Below are positions 1 through 8,742 of a stretch of DNA of 64,000 nucleotides, piece after piece. A model generated the notes under the pieces. It saw only the letters and a program-made list of their open reading frames with translations. It did not search any database and was not told the origin of the DNA. Within the stretch, counting starts at the first letter, position 1. Each line of letters starts with the position of its first letter. The DNA comes from JAJYQH01 sp036261615 (GTDB taxonomy: Bacteria; Actinomycetota; Actinomycetes; Propionibacteriales; Propionibacteriaceae), in the NCBI GenBank assembly GCA_036261615.1, contig DATAKK010000055.1:1-64000 (forward strand), given 5' to 3'. The position numbers and the translations under genes were made by a program.

Positions 1-29
1 GTGGAAGGGTTCAAGTCCCTTCTCCGGCA
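1..29 (+). tRNA. 3' end of a tRNA gene (partial, identity unknown)
   Basis: The first bases read as the end of a tRNA. A T-arm is visible with stem AAGGG/CCCTT (7-9 plus two 5' bases, and 17-21) enclosing the loop TTCAAGT. It is followed directly by a 7-nt acceptor 3' strand CTCCGGC and discriminator A29. The next bases are CCC, not CCA, so CCA would be added after transcription. The anticodon lies outside the window, so the amino acid cannot be stated. Confidence 0.75.
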
Positions 30-193
30 CCCTTCAATCATGGCTTTGACCAGGCTTTTACCCCTCGACCGCCACACTGCCCGCCGTCGCGACACACGTG
101 CAACAAGGAGTCGCCCTCCGTAGCGACGGAACAGCGCAGCACCCCGATCCTGCGGCTCTGGCACCAACTCGGCGATCCGGATCGTGGCCCCGT

Positions 194-862
194 TCAGGCG
201 CGAGGCGCAGGCGGCCGGCCGGGGCGGACGATGCCGGCCTCGTAGGCGAGCACGACCGCCTGGACCCGATCGCGCGCGCCCAGCTTGGCGAACAGGTTGC
301 CCACGTGCGTCTTCACCGTGGCTTCACCCAGGAAGAGAGCGGCGGCGATCTCGGCGTTGGACTGTCCGGCCGCCAGGAGCTTCCACACCTCCCGCTCCCG
401 TTCGGTGAGCAGTCCGATCCCCGGCACGGCGCGGGGCTCCGCGCGCTGACCGATGAACTCCTCCAGCAGGCGGCGGGTGACCCGTGGCTCGATGAGCGCG
501 TCGCCCGCGGCCGCTGCACGGATTGCGGCGAGCAGCTGACCAGGTGGAGAGTCCTTCAGCAGGAATCCGGTCGCACCCGCGCGCAGCCCGTCGTAGACGT
601 ACTCGTCGAGGTCGAACAGCGTGAGGAGCACGACCCGTGTGGACGACGCAGCGACGATCTGGCGGGTGGCCTGGATTCCGTCCAGGCGCGGCATCCTGAT
701 GTCGAGCAGTGCGACGTCCGGGTGGTGCTCGCGGCAGCCCTGGACAGCCTCGGCTCCGTCGGACGCCTCGGCCACCACGTCGAGGTCGGGCTCGGACTCG
801 ATCAACCGCCGCAGGCCGGCCCGCATGAGGGCCTGGTCGTCGGCGACCAGCACGGTGGTCAC
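194..862 (-). CDS. LuxR/NarL-type two-component response regulator
   Basis: Cytoplasmic transcription factor of 222 aa, partner of the adjacent histidine kinase. An N-terminal receiver domain (about 1-120) shows the acidic pair D8-D9, phospho-acceptor D54 in LLDIRMPRLDG, a Thr after the fourth strand and K103 in LLKDS. A C-terminal LuxR helix-turn-helix (about 150-215) contains LTERERE and NAEIAAALFLGEATVKTHV. The start is GTG at 862, which overlaps the kinase stop as GTGA, so the two are translationally coupled. The target is not visible; the divergent secreted-protein gene is a reasonable candidate. Family assignment is secure, the signal is unknown. Confidence 0.93.
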   Translation of the reverse strand: MTTVLVADDQALMRAGLRRLIESEPDLDVVAEASDGAEAVQGCREHHPDVALLDIRMPRLDGIQATRQIVAASSTRVVLLTLFDLDEYVYDGLRAGATGFLLKDSPPGQLLAAIRAAAAGDALIEPRVTRRLLEEFIGQRAEPRAVPGIGLLTEREREVWKLLAAGQSNAEIAAALFLGEATVKTHVGNLFAKLGARDRVQAVVLAYEAGIVRPGRPPAPRA

Positions 863-2016
863 GCCGGGCTCCAGGGGATCCGGGCGAGCACCCGGAAGCC
901 CGGGGCGTCCGGGCGCGGGCCGGCGACGAGAGTGCCGCCGTACACGCTGACCCGCTCTCGCATGCCGACGAGCCCGAGTCCACCACCCGGGTTCGCGCAA
1001 CCGGCGCCGTCGTCGACGACCTCGATCTCCAGACAGTCGGGATGGTGCCGGATCGCCGCCACCGCACGTGCTCCGCCACTGTGCTTCATGACGTTCGTGA
1101 GCGACTCCTGGACGATCCGGTACGCGGTCAGTCCCAGCCCCGGTGACAGCGTCACCCCGGGGTCGACGACCAACTCGACGTCGAGCCCGGCCTCCCGCGC
1201 CTGGGCGAGCAGCTCGGGGACCTGCTCCATACCGGGCTGCGGCGCCAGCGGCGCGGCGCCACCGTCGTGGCGAAGTACCCCGAGCATCCGGCGGAGCTCG
1301 GCGAGCGCCTCGCGTCCGGTGGCCTCGATGCTCGCCAGCGCGTCGTCGCCACCAGCGTCGGCCTGCTCGCGCATCCGACGTTCGACCGAGGCCTGCAGCA
1401 CCATCAGGTTCACGTCGTGGGAGATCACGTCGTGCAACTCGCGAGCGATCCGGCTGCGCTCTTCGCGGATCGCTGCCTCCCTGGCGAGGGCACCCGCCTG
1501 TTCCAACCGAGCGGCCCTCTCGCCCTCGGCGACGGCCCTCGCCCGATAGCGGGCGAGCAGCCGACCGAGCGCGAAGACACCCAGGATCTCGAGCACCGCC
1601 GGGATCGTCGACCCGATGGGCTCGCCATAGGCCACCGCGAGGACGGACAGGCACAGTCCAGTCCCGACGACCGTGACGGCGATGGCCGTCTTCCGACCGC
1701 TGGTCGCCAGGCCGGCGGTGAAGGTCGCCAGCAGCAGCGCGACGAAGGGCTCGAAGGGCGGCTGCCGATCCGGCCCGTAGAGAGCGAACTGCCAGACGGC
1801 CACGGCGACCACCACCACCAGCATCGAGACCAGAGGCCACACCCGGCGTACCGCCAGCGGCACCGCGACCAGCACGATGAACACGGCGTGCACCGAGCGG
1901 TTTCCGGGGAACTCCGAGCCCGCGACCACGCCGGTGAACTCACCGAACCCCAGGAGCAGCACCCCGGCGGCGACAGCGGCGTCCACCAGTAGCCGGCGTC
2001 GCTCCCTAGTCTCCAT
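859..2016 (-). CDS. NarL-family sensor histidine kinase
   Basis: Membrane sensor kinase of 385 aa. The first about 150 residues hold four to five hydrophobic segments. A HisKA_3 dimerisation region follows with the H-box ELHDVISHDVNLMVLQAS, then a HATPase domain with an N-box (ESLTNVMKHSG), DDGAG and GLGLVGMRER. It phosphorylates the response regulator encoded immediately downstream. ATG at 2016 is chosen because a TATATT -10 lies 7 nt upstream with no Shine-Dalgarno, typical of a leaderless mRNA; an ATG at 2052 would lie upstream of that promoter. No recognisable extracellular sensor domain is present, so the stimulus is probably membrane-related, as in DesK/LiaS-like kinases (inference). 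Confidence 0.92.
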   Translation of the reverse strand: METRERRRLLVDAAVAAGVLLLGFGEFTGVVAGSEFPGNRSVHAVFIVLVAVPLAVRRVWPLVSMLVVVVAVAVWQFALYGPDRQPPFEPFVALLLATFTAGLATSGRKTAIAVTVVGTGLCLSVLAVAYGEPIGSTIPAVLEILGVFALGRLLARYRARAVAEGERAARLEQAGALAREAAIREERSRIARELHDVISHDVNLMVLQASVERRMREQADAGGDDALASIEATGREALAELRRMLGVLRHDGGAAPLAPQPGMEQVPELLAQAREAGLDVELVVDPGVTLSPGLGLTAYRIVQESLTNVMKHSGGARAVAAIRHHPDCLEIEVVDDGAGCANPGGGLGLVGMRERVSVYGGTLVAGPRPDAPGFRVLARIPWSPA

Positions 2017-2023
2017 GCGCCGA

Positions 2024-2029
2024 AATATA
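2024..2029 (-). promoter_or_regulatory. -10 element (TATATT) of the kinase-regulator operon
   Basis: On the minus strand TATATT lies 7 nt before the ATG at 2016. This spacing would put the transcription start on or next to the A of the start codon. No good -35 hexamer was identified. Confidence 0.4.
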
Positions 2030-2190
2030 GGACGGTGACCTCGGGGCTGCATCCGCTCGAGGGCGGAGCCGATCAGGGTTCTGATCCCCCGCCAGGGGGA
2101 GCGCCGTTCAGCTCACCAGGTGATCCGCCGGGCCCATGGACGCGCCTAGCGTTCGGAACCACCGGATCCACCACCTCGAAGGAGATCGCC

Positions 2191-2622
2191 ATGAAGTTCC
2201 ACCGCACCATCCCCGTCGCGGGAGTCCTCGCCGCCGCTGCCATCGCCGCCGCCGCGATGCCCGCCCAGGCCGCAGGCCGGACCACCCAGACCTTCACCTG
2301 CGACGGGCAGCAGGTGACCATCCAGTCGGCGTACGGACACGACGGTGACACCTGGTCGGCCGCCCAGATCGTCGACGCCGGCACTCTCGTCCCCGTGAGC
2401 TTCGAGTACCTCGCCGTCGACGAGACCGCCAACCTCGTCCTCAACGACGACACGATCGCACACGGCACCGCCCACGATCACCAGTCCACGGTCACCTGTC
2501 AGACCAGCACCCAGTTCACCCTCGGCGATGTCGCGCCGCCCGGGGTGGTCTTCCCCCCGGGCGTCCAGCCGACCGACATCGTGAGCATGTCATTCGTCGT
2601 CACCGCCGTCCCGCGTCCCTGA
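2191..2622 (+). CDS. small secreted protein of unknown function
   Basis: Protein of 143 aa that I do not recognise. It has a clear Sec signal peptide (hydrophobic Ala-rich core at about 8-22, likely cleavage after AQA at 27), giving a mature protein of about 116 aa. The mature part has two cysteines (FTCDG and TVTCQT) that could form a disulfide, and no membrane segment. An AAGGAG Shine-Dalgarno at 2179-2184 fixes the ATG at 2191. It is divergent from the two-component operon, with about 170 nt between the starts, so it may be a target of that system (inference). A strong hairpin follows the stop. Confidence 0.75.
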   Translation: MKFHRTIPVAGVLAAAAIAAAAMPAQAAGRTTQTFTCDGQQVTIQSAYGHDGDTWSAAQIVDAGTLVPVSFEYLAVDETANLVLNDDTIAHGTAHDHQSTVTCQTSTQFTLGDVAPPGVVFPPGVQPTDIVSMSFVVTAVPRP

Positions 2623-2644
2623 CCTGGCGGAGCAGCGCCATCAC

Positions 2645-2676
2645 CTGGCGAGGAGACGGGACGGTCTCCTCGCCAG
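2645..2676 (+). terminator. Hairpin terminator after the secreted-protein gene
   Basis: Perfect 13-bp stem CTGGCGAGGAGAC (2645-2657) and its complement (2664-2676) with a 6-nt loop, 22 nt past the stop. No U-tract follows, as is usual for high-GC actinobacteria. Confidence 0.7.
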
Positions 2677-2859
2677 TCGCCGTCTCGAGGACTCTGGGGA
2701 GGGCCGTCATCGTCAACACGACCAGACCGAGGCACCGCGGGCGATCATCACCTCGCCCCCAGCCCGAGCCGACTGCCTATGATGCCCCTCGGCGGCACGG
2801 GCACCGCAAGCGCCGGCGGGGTGTTGATCCCGGGCCGCCATCGACCGAAGGAGCGAGGG

Positions 2860-3627
2860 ATGTCTGTTCTTGACAGGTTCAGCCTGGCCGGCAGGACCGC
2901 GGTCGTCACGGGGTCCACCCGCGGCCTGGGTCGAGCATTCGCGCTCGCTCTCGCCGGCGCGGGGGCGAACATCATAATCGTCGGCCGGGACGCGGACGCG
3001 GCCGCCCAGGTGCAGGCCGAGGTGGCCGCCCTCGACGTGGGGGCCGAAGTCGTGATCGCGGACGTGACCCGGCGTCCGGACGTCGAGCGCATCCTGGACC
3101 GCACCGTGGCGGCGTTCGGGCGTGCGGACGTCCTCGTCAACAACGCCGGGACCTGCATTCACAAGGCGGCGGTCGACGTGACCGACGACGAGTGGGACGC
3201 CGTGATGGACGTGAACCTGCGTGCCGTGTGGATCGCATCGCAGGTGTTCGGGCGGCACATGATCGAGCGGGGTGGCGGCTCGATCGTCAACATCGGCTCG
3301 ATGTCGGGAGCGATCGTCAACCGGCCGCAGTGGCAGCCGGCCTACAACGCCTCCAAGGCGGCAGTCCACCACCTGACCAGGAGCCTCGCGGCGGAATGGG
3401 CGCCGGCCAACGTGCGCGTCAACGCCCTCGCCCCGGGATACATGCACACCGACATGGCGCCGATCCACGAGCCGCGCTTCCAGCGCTACTGGATCGAGGA
3501 CACGCCGCAGAACCGGGCCGGGGAGCCCGACGAGCTCGGGCCGGCGATCGTCTTCCTCGCCAGTGACGCGTCGAGCTTCATGACCGGGTCGGTGCTCACG
3601 ATCGACGGCGGCTACAGCGTCTTCTGA
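2860..3627 (+). CDS. SDR-family NAD(P)-dependent oxidoreductase
   Basis: Classical short-chain dehydrogenase of 255 aa, cytoplasmic. The Rossmann motif TGSTRGLG (about 18-25), NNAG, catalytic Ser in IGSMSG and the YNASK catalytic Tyr/Lys are all present, with full C-terminal substrate loop and SFMTGSVLTIDGGY. Closest in style to the gluconate 5-dehydrogenase/3-ketoacyl-ACP reductase-like group; the substrate cannot be read from sequence. ATG at 2860 is preceded by GAAGGAGCGAGG. It lies just upstream of the GH43 gene on the same strand (126 nt gap), so a sugar or polyol substrate is plausible (inference). Confidence 0.9.
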   Translation: MSVLDRFSLAGRTAVVTGSTRGLGRAFALALAGAGANIIIVGRDADAAAQVQAEVAALDVGAEVVIADVTRRPDVERILDRTVAAFGRADVLVNNAGTCIHKAAVDVTDDEWDAVMDVNLRAVWIASQVFGRHMIERGGGSIVNIGSMSGAIVNRPQWQPAYNASKAAVHHLTRSLAAEWAPANVRVNALAPGYMHTDMAPIHEPRFQRYWIEDTPQNRAGEPDELGPAIVFLASDASSFMTGSVLTIDGGYSVF

Positions 3628-3753
3628 ACCGGCGGCGTCCGGTAACCCCTTTCCAGGCCATCCTCGCCTCTGTAGATTGGCGCTTGCCCTAGTGGGCTGA
3701 TCAATGACAGATCGAGTGGCGCGTCGGGGGCCACGCCGGCCAGGAGGCGGACG

Positions 3754-5634
3754 ATGACAGGCTCCCCCACACGTCGTCGCGGGCGGTTGCTCGCAGTGAT
3801 GGCCTTGCTGGCCCTGTTCGGGGCCATGCTCCCGCGGACGGCGTCCGCGGATCCACTTCCGGCCGGGGCCACGCACCTGGGGTCGCGGGCCCTCGACCCG
3901 ATCGCCCACGACCCGACGATCGTGCGCGAGGGCGGTTGGTACTACGTCGCGATCACCGGCGACGCGGGCAAGCCGAACACCTTCCTGCCGATGAAGCGCT
4001 CGCGCGACCTCATCCACTGGCAGGAACTCGGCCCGGTGTTCACCTCGCTGCCGTCGTGGATCGTCCCCGCCCTCGGCGTGAGCCCCTCGGCCGCCCCCAA
4101 GGACCTCTGGGCGCCCGACCTCAGCTACTCGCACGGCGAGTGGCGTCTCTACTACGCTGCCAGCCTGTTCGGCAGGAACACCTCCGTCATCGGGCTCGCG
4201 ACGACCAGGAGCCTCGACCCCAACAGTCCGGCGTTCGGCTGGCACGACGAGGGCCTGGTGCTCAAGTCCACCGACTACCGGCAACCGGGCGGCAGCAGTT
4301 TCAACGCGATCGACCCCAACGTCACCGTGGACGCCGGCGGCCACACCTGGTTGTCGTTCGGGTCGTTCTTCTCGGGCATCTGGCTGCACCGGCTGGACGC
4401 CGCCACCGGCAAGATCCCCGCCGGCGACCCCGCCGTGCACATCTCGGAGCGGGCGGCGCCGGACGCCGAGGAGAACTCCTCCATCGTCTACCACGACGGC
4501 TACTACTACCTGTTCCTGTCGTTCGACTACTGCTGCCGGAGCGTCGAGAGCGACTACCGAACGGTCGTCGCGCGCTCGAGGGCGATCACCGGCCCCTACG
4601 TCGACGCCGCCGGCGTCCCGATGCTCAACGACAAGGGCGGCACCGAGGTGATGCGCGGCTACAACGAGTTCGTCGGAGCCGGCGGCGCCGACGTGCTCCT
4701 CGGAACCGACGGCCGGCCCGACCTCATGGTCAATCACTACTATGACGCGACCGACCAGGGGACACCGAAGCTCAACGTCCGCACCCTCACCTGGTCGGCC
4801 GACGGCTGGCCGCGGGTGAGCTACCCCCTCAACCCGAGCGTCTCCATCGGACACGGGGACGCGTACCTCACGATCAGCCCACGGGGCGCCTCGACCGTCG
4901 TCGAGAACGCCGGCTGCGGGTACGAGGGGGCGAACATCGCCCTGTGGACCGACCTCGTAAACCTCTGCCAGCAGTGGCAGGTGAGCAACCGGGGCGTCGG
5001 CGCCCGCATCCTCAACAGGTTCTCGAACGACGTGGCCGAGGACGCCGGGTGCAACAACACCGACGGCGCGAACGTCGCCCAGTGGGGATGGATCGGTTTC
5101 CTCGGCTCGAACCCCTGCCAGCGGTGGTCGTTCGCCCCGGCCTCCGACGGCTACACCACGATCTCCACCATCCAGACCGGCGGCAGATCGTGGACCGCGG
5201 AGGGAGACCCCGGTGTCCCCGGAACCAACATCGCGATCGACGCTCCCACCGGCGCCCGCAACCAGCAGTTCCGCTTCGACCCCCTGGGCGGAGTGCTCCT
5301 CGGCAGTCCCACGGAGGGCGACAAGACCCTCGGCGTGACCGGGTGCGTGTCCCGGCACCCCGACGGCGCCCGCGTGGCGTTCCAGCGGCGGCTGACCCAG
5401 GGCTGCCAGGTCTGGACATTCACCCCGGCCGACGGCACGGCGAGCGCGCGCTACCTCGTCACCAACGCGAGGTCGGGGGCGCAGCTCGCTGCCGGCCCCC
5501 ACGGCCTGGAGGCAGTGCGGCGGGCCGACTCCCCGGCCAGCCGGCGGACGTGGACCCTGCAACCGGCCAACGACGGCACGTGGACGCTCCGGTCGGGAGG
5601 ATCGACGCTGGCCGTGAAGCTGCTGCTGCCGTGA
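3754..5634 (+). CDS. secreted GH43-type glycoside hydrolase with ricin-like lectin domain
   Basis: Extracellular enzyme of 626 aa, probably acting on arabinan or another pentose-containing glycan. Signal peptide with cleavage near ASA-33. The five-bladed propeller (about 45-375) shows the expected acidic residues: D53 in AHDPTIVREG (general base), D187 in NAIDPNV, and an acid at E239/E240 in AEENSSIVYHDGYYYLF. The C-terminal 230 residues contain repeated Q-x-W-like signatures (CQQWQV, CQRWSF, CQVWTF), typical of a ricin-B/CBM13-like carbohydrate-binding trefoil. The ATG follows CAGGAGG. Family-level call is firm; arabinanase specificity is an inference. Confidence 0.88.
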   Translation: MTGSPTRRRGRLLAVMALLALFGAMLPRTASADPLPAGATHLGSRALDPIAHDPTIVREGGWYYVAITGDAGKPNTFLPMKRSRDLIHWQELGPVFTSLPSWIVPALGVSPSAAPKDLWAPDLSYSHGEWRLYYAASLFGRNTSVIGLATTRSLDPNSPAFGWHDEGLVLKSTDYRQPGGSSFNAIDPNVTVDAGGHTWLSFGSFFSGIWLHRLDAATGKIPAGDPAVHISERAAPDAEENSSIVYHDGYYYLFLSFDYCCRSVESDYRTVVARSRAITGPYVDAAGVPMLNDKGGTEVMRGYNEFVGAGGADVLLGTDGRPDLMVNHYYDATDQGTPKLNVRTLTWSADGWPRVSYPLNPSVSIGHGDAYLTISPRGASTVVENAGCGYEGANIALWTDLVNLCQQWQVSNRGVGARILNRFSNDVAEDAGCNNTDGANVAQWGWIGFLGSNPCQRWSFAPASDGYTTISTIQTGGRSWTAEGDPGVPGTNIAIDAPTGARNQQFRFDPLGGVLLGSPTEGDKTLGVTGCVSRHPDGARVAFQRRLTQGCQVWTFTPADGTASARYLVTNARSGAQLAAGPHGLEAVRRADSPASRRTWTLQPANDGTWTLRSGGSTLAVKLLLP

Positions 5635-5782
5635 TCGGCGCCCCGGCCCTCGCCCCTCCACCCTTCCGTCTCCGGAAACACCCCACGCGCACCCCCGCCC
5701 GCCACCCCGACGTGGCAAGGTGGCGGACGCGGGCCGCTAGCAACGCAGCGGGCGTCCAGCGACGAGACGGATCGGAGATGTG

Positions 5783-7069
5783 ATGAGTGGCCCCGAGGAG
5801 GATGCGCGGGCGGGGTCGGTCGCTCCGTACGAGCGGCGTCCGTTCGCGCTCATGGCCAAGCCGACCGGTGCGGCGTGCAACCTCGACTGCTCCTACTGCT
5901 TCTTCCTCTCCAAGGAGGTGCTGTGGGACGACAGCGACCAGCGGATGTCGCACGACACCCTGCAGGCATACCTGGCGTCCTATCTCGACGCCCAACCCGA
6001 CGGGCCGGTCACCATCTCCTGGCAGGGCGGTGAACCCACGCTGCGGGGCCTGGACTTCTTCCGCGGAGCCGTCCGCCTGGCCAACCAACTGGCCCGGCCG
6101 CGCCAGCAGATCGAACACGCCATCCAGACCAACGCCACCCTCATCGACGACGCCTGGGGCGAGTTCCTCGCCGAGAACCACGTCCTGGTCGGCGTCAGCA
6201 TCGACGGACCCCGCCACCTGCAGGACAGCAACCGCGTGAACAAGGCCGGACGCGGCACTCACGACCAGGTGATCCGCGGCTGGAACATCCTGCAGCGCCA
6301 CCGGGTGGACACCAACATCCTGTGCACCGTCAACAGCGCCAACGCCGACCACCCGCTGCAGGTCTACCGCCACTTCCGCGACGACCTCGGCGCCCGGTTC
6401 CTCCAGTTCATCCCCATCGTCGAACGCGTCGCCGACGGCGAACGAGAACTCGCCGAGAACGGCTGGCGCGACCCTGACGGCCGCTTCGTCCTCTATCGGC
6501 AGGCCGGCACCGGCGTCACCTCCCGCACCGTCCGCCCGGAGCAGTGGGGCCGGTTCATGACCACCATCTTCGACGAATGGGTGACCCGGGACGTCGGTGA
6601 GGTGTTCGTCCAACACGTCGACGTCACCCTCGGCGCCCTGTTCGGCCAGTACTCCCTATGTGTCCACGCCCCTGAATGCGGCGGCGCGCTGGCCATGGAA
6701 CACAACGGGGACGTCTACTCCTGCGACCACTTCGTCGAACCCGGCTACCGGCTCGGAAACATCCGCCACAACCGGTTCCCCGACCTGCTCAACTCCCCCG
6801 AACAACGCGGATTCGGCCGCAGCAAGCGGACTGCACTCCCCCGCCAGTGCCAGCAATGCCCAGTCCGCTGGGCCTGCAACGGCGGCTGCCCCAAGGACCG
6901 ATTCACCACCACCGCCGACGGCGAACCCGGCCTCAACTACCTCTGCGAGGGTTACTTCCAGTTCTTCACCCACATCCAGCCCGCCGTCCAGACCATGGGC
7001 GACCTGATCGCCCGCGGGCGACCCGCCGCCGACATCATGACGTCGGCGGCGCGCAGCACCACCACCTGA
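5783..7069 (+). CDS. anaerobic sulfatase-maturating enzyme (radical SAM/SPASM)
   Basis: Oxygen-sensitive cytosolic enzyme of 428 aa that converts a sulfatase active-site Cys or Ser to formylglycine. The radical-SAM triad is C32-N-L-D-C36-S-Y-C39. The C-terminal SPASM region has CVHAPECGG, YSCDHF, CQQCPVRWACNGGCPKDR and a final LCEGY cysteine, matching auxiliary 4Fe-4S cluster ligands in anSME. ATG at 5783 is preferred over the overlapping GTG at 5780 because GGAG (5774-5777) is well spaced. Its clients are probably the two Cys-type sulfatases 3-6 kb away on the other strand, which also sit beside an oxygen-dependent FGE. Confidence 0.9.
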   Translation: MSGPEEDARAGSVAPYERRPFALMAKPTGAACNLDCSYCFFLSKEVLWDDSDQRMSHDTLQAYLASYLDAQPDGPVTISWQGGEPTLRGLDFFRGAVRLANQLARPRQQIEHAIQTNATLIDDAWGEFLAENHVLVGVSIDGPRHLQDSNRVNKAGRGTHDQVIRGWNILQRHRVDTNILCTVNSANADHPLQVYRHFRDDLGARFLQFIPIVERVADGERELAENGWRDPDGRFVLYRQAGTGVTSRTVRPEQWGRFMTTIFDEWVTRDVGEVFVQHVDVTLGALFGQYSLCVHAPECGGALAMEHNGDVYSCDHFVEPGYRLGNIRHNRFPDLLNSPEQRGFGRSKRTALPRQCQQCPVRWACNGGCPKDRFTTTADGEPGLNYLCEGYFQFFTHIQPAVQTMGDLIARGRPAADIMTSAARSTTT

Positions 7070-7073
7070 AGGC

Positions 7074-7115
7074 CCGGGACGCCTGCAGCGCGTGTTGTGG
7101 CCACAGGCGTCCCGG
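7074..7115. terminator. Bidirectional terminator between convergent genes
   Basis: A 12-bp perfect stem, CCGGGACGCCTG at 7074-7085 and its complement at 7104-7115, with an 18-nt loop. It lies between the convergent stops of the maturase and the Tat-exported glycosidase-like gene. Each arm carries the GGACGCC word. Confidence 0.7.
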
Positions 7116-7126
7116 AAGCACGACCC

Positions 7127-8488
7127 TCAGCTGGTGCGCGTCTGCCCCGGGTTGCGCCGCTTCACGTACAGGCGGTCACCCTCGGGGCCGGTCCACTCGA
7201 CCCGCACCACCCCCGGCACCGCGGCGTCGGCGACGCGGGACGGATCGGCCCAGTACCCGGCGGCCGGGTTGCGGAAGAACGTCATCCACAGGTGCCCGCT
7301 CTCGTCCTCGAACACGTTGTTGCCGCCGCACCCGACCCCAGCGGTCCACCGCGGGGAGTACGGACCCTCGAAGTGGTCGGACACCGCCATGACGAGGTCG
7401 TACTGGTACTGCGTCCGGCCGGGGCCAGGCGGGTCGTAGGCGTACCTCTGGGTGCCGTCGGCGGCCGTGGAGACGCGGTCCCAGGCGGCCTGCATGAGGT
7501 AGTACTTGCCGCCGTGGTTGAACACGTAGGCCCCTTCGAGATACGGCTCGGGGCTGTAGGGCGTCTGCGCGAACGCCGGCAGGCCCGTGGTGGGGATGAT
7601 GTCCTCCATGTCGTCACGGAACCGCGCGTAGAGGTTGTTGTGCAGGACCAGCCACGCGGCGTCGCCCTCGGTGTACATGCTGCCGTCGATGTGGAAGTAG
7701 GACCCGTGCTTGACGAATCCGGGGCCGCCGATGAACGAGTCCCCGAAGGGCTTGTCGATGTTGCCCGTGGCGACGCGATAGGGGCCTTCCACGCCTCCCT
7801 CGCTCACCAGCAGGAAGGAGCCGACTTTCTGGGAGTGGTCGCCCATGCACCCGACGATGTACCAGCGGTCGCGGAAGTAGTGGATCTCCGGAGCCCACGC
7901 CTCCCCGCGCTTGCCGAACTGCGAGTCGTACCAGTACTGCTGCCACGGGGCCACGACGGTCCGCTCCGGGGTGTTCTCGTCGGCGAATTCCGGCGACCAC
8001 ACCTTCCCCTTCTCGGCGTTCGGCCGGATGCCGGTCGTGTCGGCCAGCCGCCACGGCCCGTTCATGGACGGCGACGTCCAGACGAAGAACCCGTCGTTCC
8101 ACGGCTGGGCCGCCGCGAGACCGGGGACCCGGGTCGTGCCGGTCGCGACGTAGAGCGGCCGTCCGTCGACCGTGAAGCAGTTGACGTACAAGTCTCGGAT
8201 CCACACCTGCCCGCGGGCCTCGTCGCGGGGACGAAGCTCGAGCGGGAGCAGGAAGGAGTTGTCGGGGCGTGGCCACAGATCGATGCGGGTGTCGGCGAGC
8301 CCGTAGGGCTCGAGAGCCGGCCAGTTCGGCGGATAGTGTCCCGACGCCACTCCCGCTCCCTTCGTGTCCGCAAAGGCCCGGCCGCCCTGGAGCGTGGCCG
8401 TGGACAGGGCCCCGGTGGCTCCGGCGAGCATCGCCGCGTTGAGCAGGGTTCGCCGGCCGATCTGGAATCTACCTGCGGGAAATGCCAT
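7127..8488 (-). CDS. Tat-exported GH43-like (five-bladed propeller) glycosidase
   Basis: Protein of 453 aa with an N-terminal twin-arginine signal (GRRTLLNAAMLAG, cleavage near AFA-41). The rest is rich in the W-x-S-P-E, WAPEIHYF and EGPY signatures of GH43/GH117-like beta-propellers: GKVWSPEF, GEAWAPEIHYFRDRWYIVG, EPYLEGAYVFNHGGKYYLM. Exact family and substrate are not assignable by eye. AAGGAGGAG upstream fixes ATG at 8488. Its promoter shares an element with the ROK-controlled sulfatase operon, so it probably frees or trims the sulfated substrate outside the cell (inference). Confidence 0.8.
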   Translation of the reverse strand: MAFPAGRFQIGRRTLLNAAMLAGATGALSTATLQGGRAFADTKGAGVASGHYPPNWPALEPYGLADTRIDLWPRPDNSFLLPLELRPRDEARGQVWIRDLYVNCFTVDGRPLYVATGTTRVPGLAAAQPWNDGFFVWTSPSMNGPWRLADTTGIRPNAEKGKVWSPEFADENTPERTVVAPWQQYWYDSQFGKRGEAWAPEIHYFRDRWYIVGCMGDHSQKVGSFLLVSEGGVEGPYRVATGNIDKPFGDSFIGGPGFVKHGSYFHIDGSMYTEGDAAWLVLHNNLYARFRDDMEDIIPTTGLPAFAQTPYSPEPYLEGAYVFNHGGKYYLMQAAWDRVSTAADGTQRYAYDPPGPGRTQYQYDLVMAVSDHFEGPYSPRWTAGVGCGGNNVFEDESGHLWMTFFRNPAAGYWADPSRVADAAVPGVVRVEWTGPEGDRLYVKRRNPGQTRTS

Positions 8489-8534
8489 TCGTCTCCTCCT
8501 TGAGTTCGGGGGCCACCTGCCCCTCCGATTTCGA

Positions 8535-8563
8535 CGCTAGAAACGCTCATTTTTTCTGTCAAC
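8535..8563 (-). promoter_or_regulatory. Sigma70-type promoter of the Tat-exported glycosidase gene
   Basis: On the minus strand TTGACA (8558-8563) is separated by 17 nt from TAGCGT (8535-8540). The start codon is about 46 nt downstream of the -10. The -35 hexamer lies inside the dyad at 8548-8580. Confidence 0.65.
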
Positions 8564-8580
8564 GGGGTGGCAAAAATGAA
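8548..8580 (-). promoter_or_regulatory. Putative ROK-repressor operator
   Basis: Perfect 8-bp inverted repeat TCATTTTT (8548-8555) and AAAAATGA (8573-8580), separated by 17 nt and overlapping the -35 box. The minus-strand core GTTGACRGAAAAAAT recurs at the same spacing from a TCATTT half-site in front of the ROK gene (16660-16692). An operator overlapping -35 fits repression. Confidence 0.6.
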
Positions 8581-8742
8581 ATCGATCTCTCGCTGAGTAG
8601 GAGTTTCTCCGTGCGGTCACCGCGATGCGGGTCGGCATCGGGGCCGGGGCATGAGGACGCCGGCGGCCGCGCGAAGCGGGACGACACCGCGCCCGCAGCC
8701 ACCGTGCGGCGGTTCGGCGCCGGGGCCCAGCACCGCACGACG

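Noticed and set aside
1..193. tRNA-linked integration site (attL) for a mobile element covering 0.2-27 kb
   Set aside because: No integrase, no direct repeat of the tRNA 3' end was seen within the window, and gene composition matches the core region.
2713..5718. 1001-codon frame opposite the SDR and GH43 genes
   Set aside because: No domain or signal; explained by wobble-position GC bias on the coding strand.
8489..8742. A gene between FGE and the Tat-exported glycosidase
   Set aside because: The frames there (for example 8537-8845) are antisense or mixed with FGE sequence. The gap holds the promoter and operator only.
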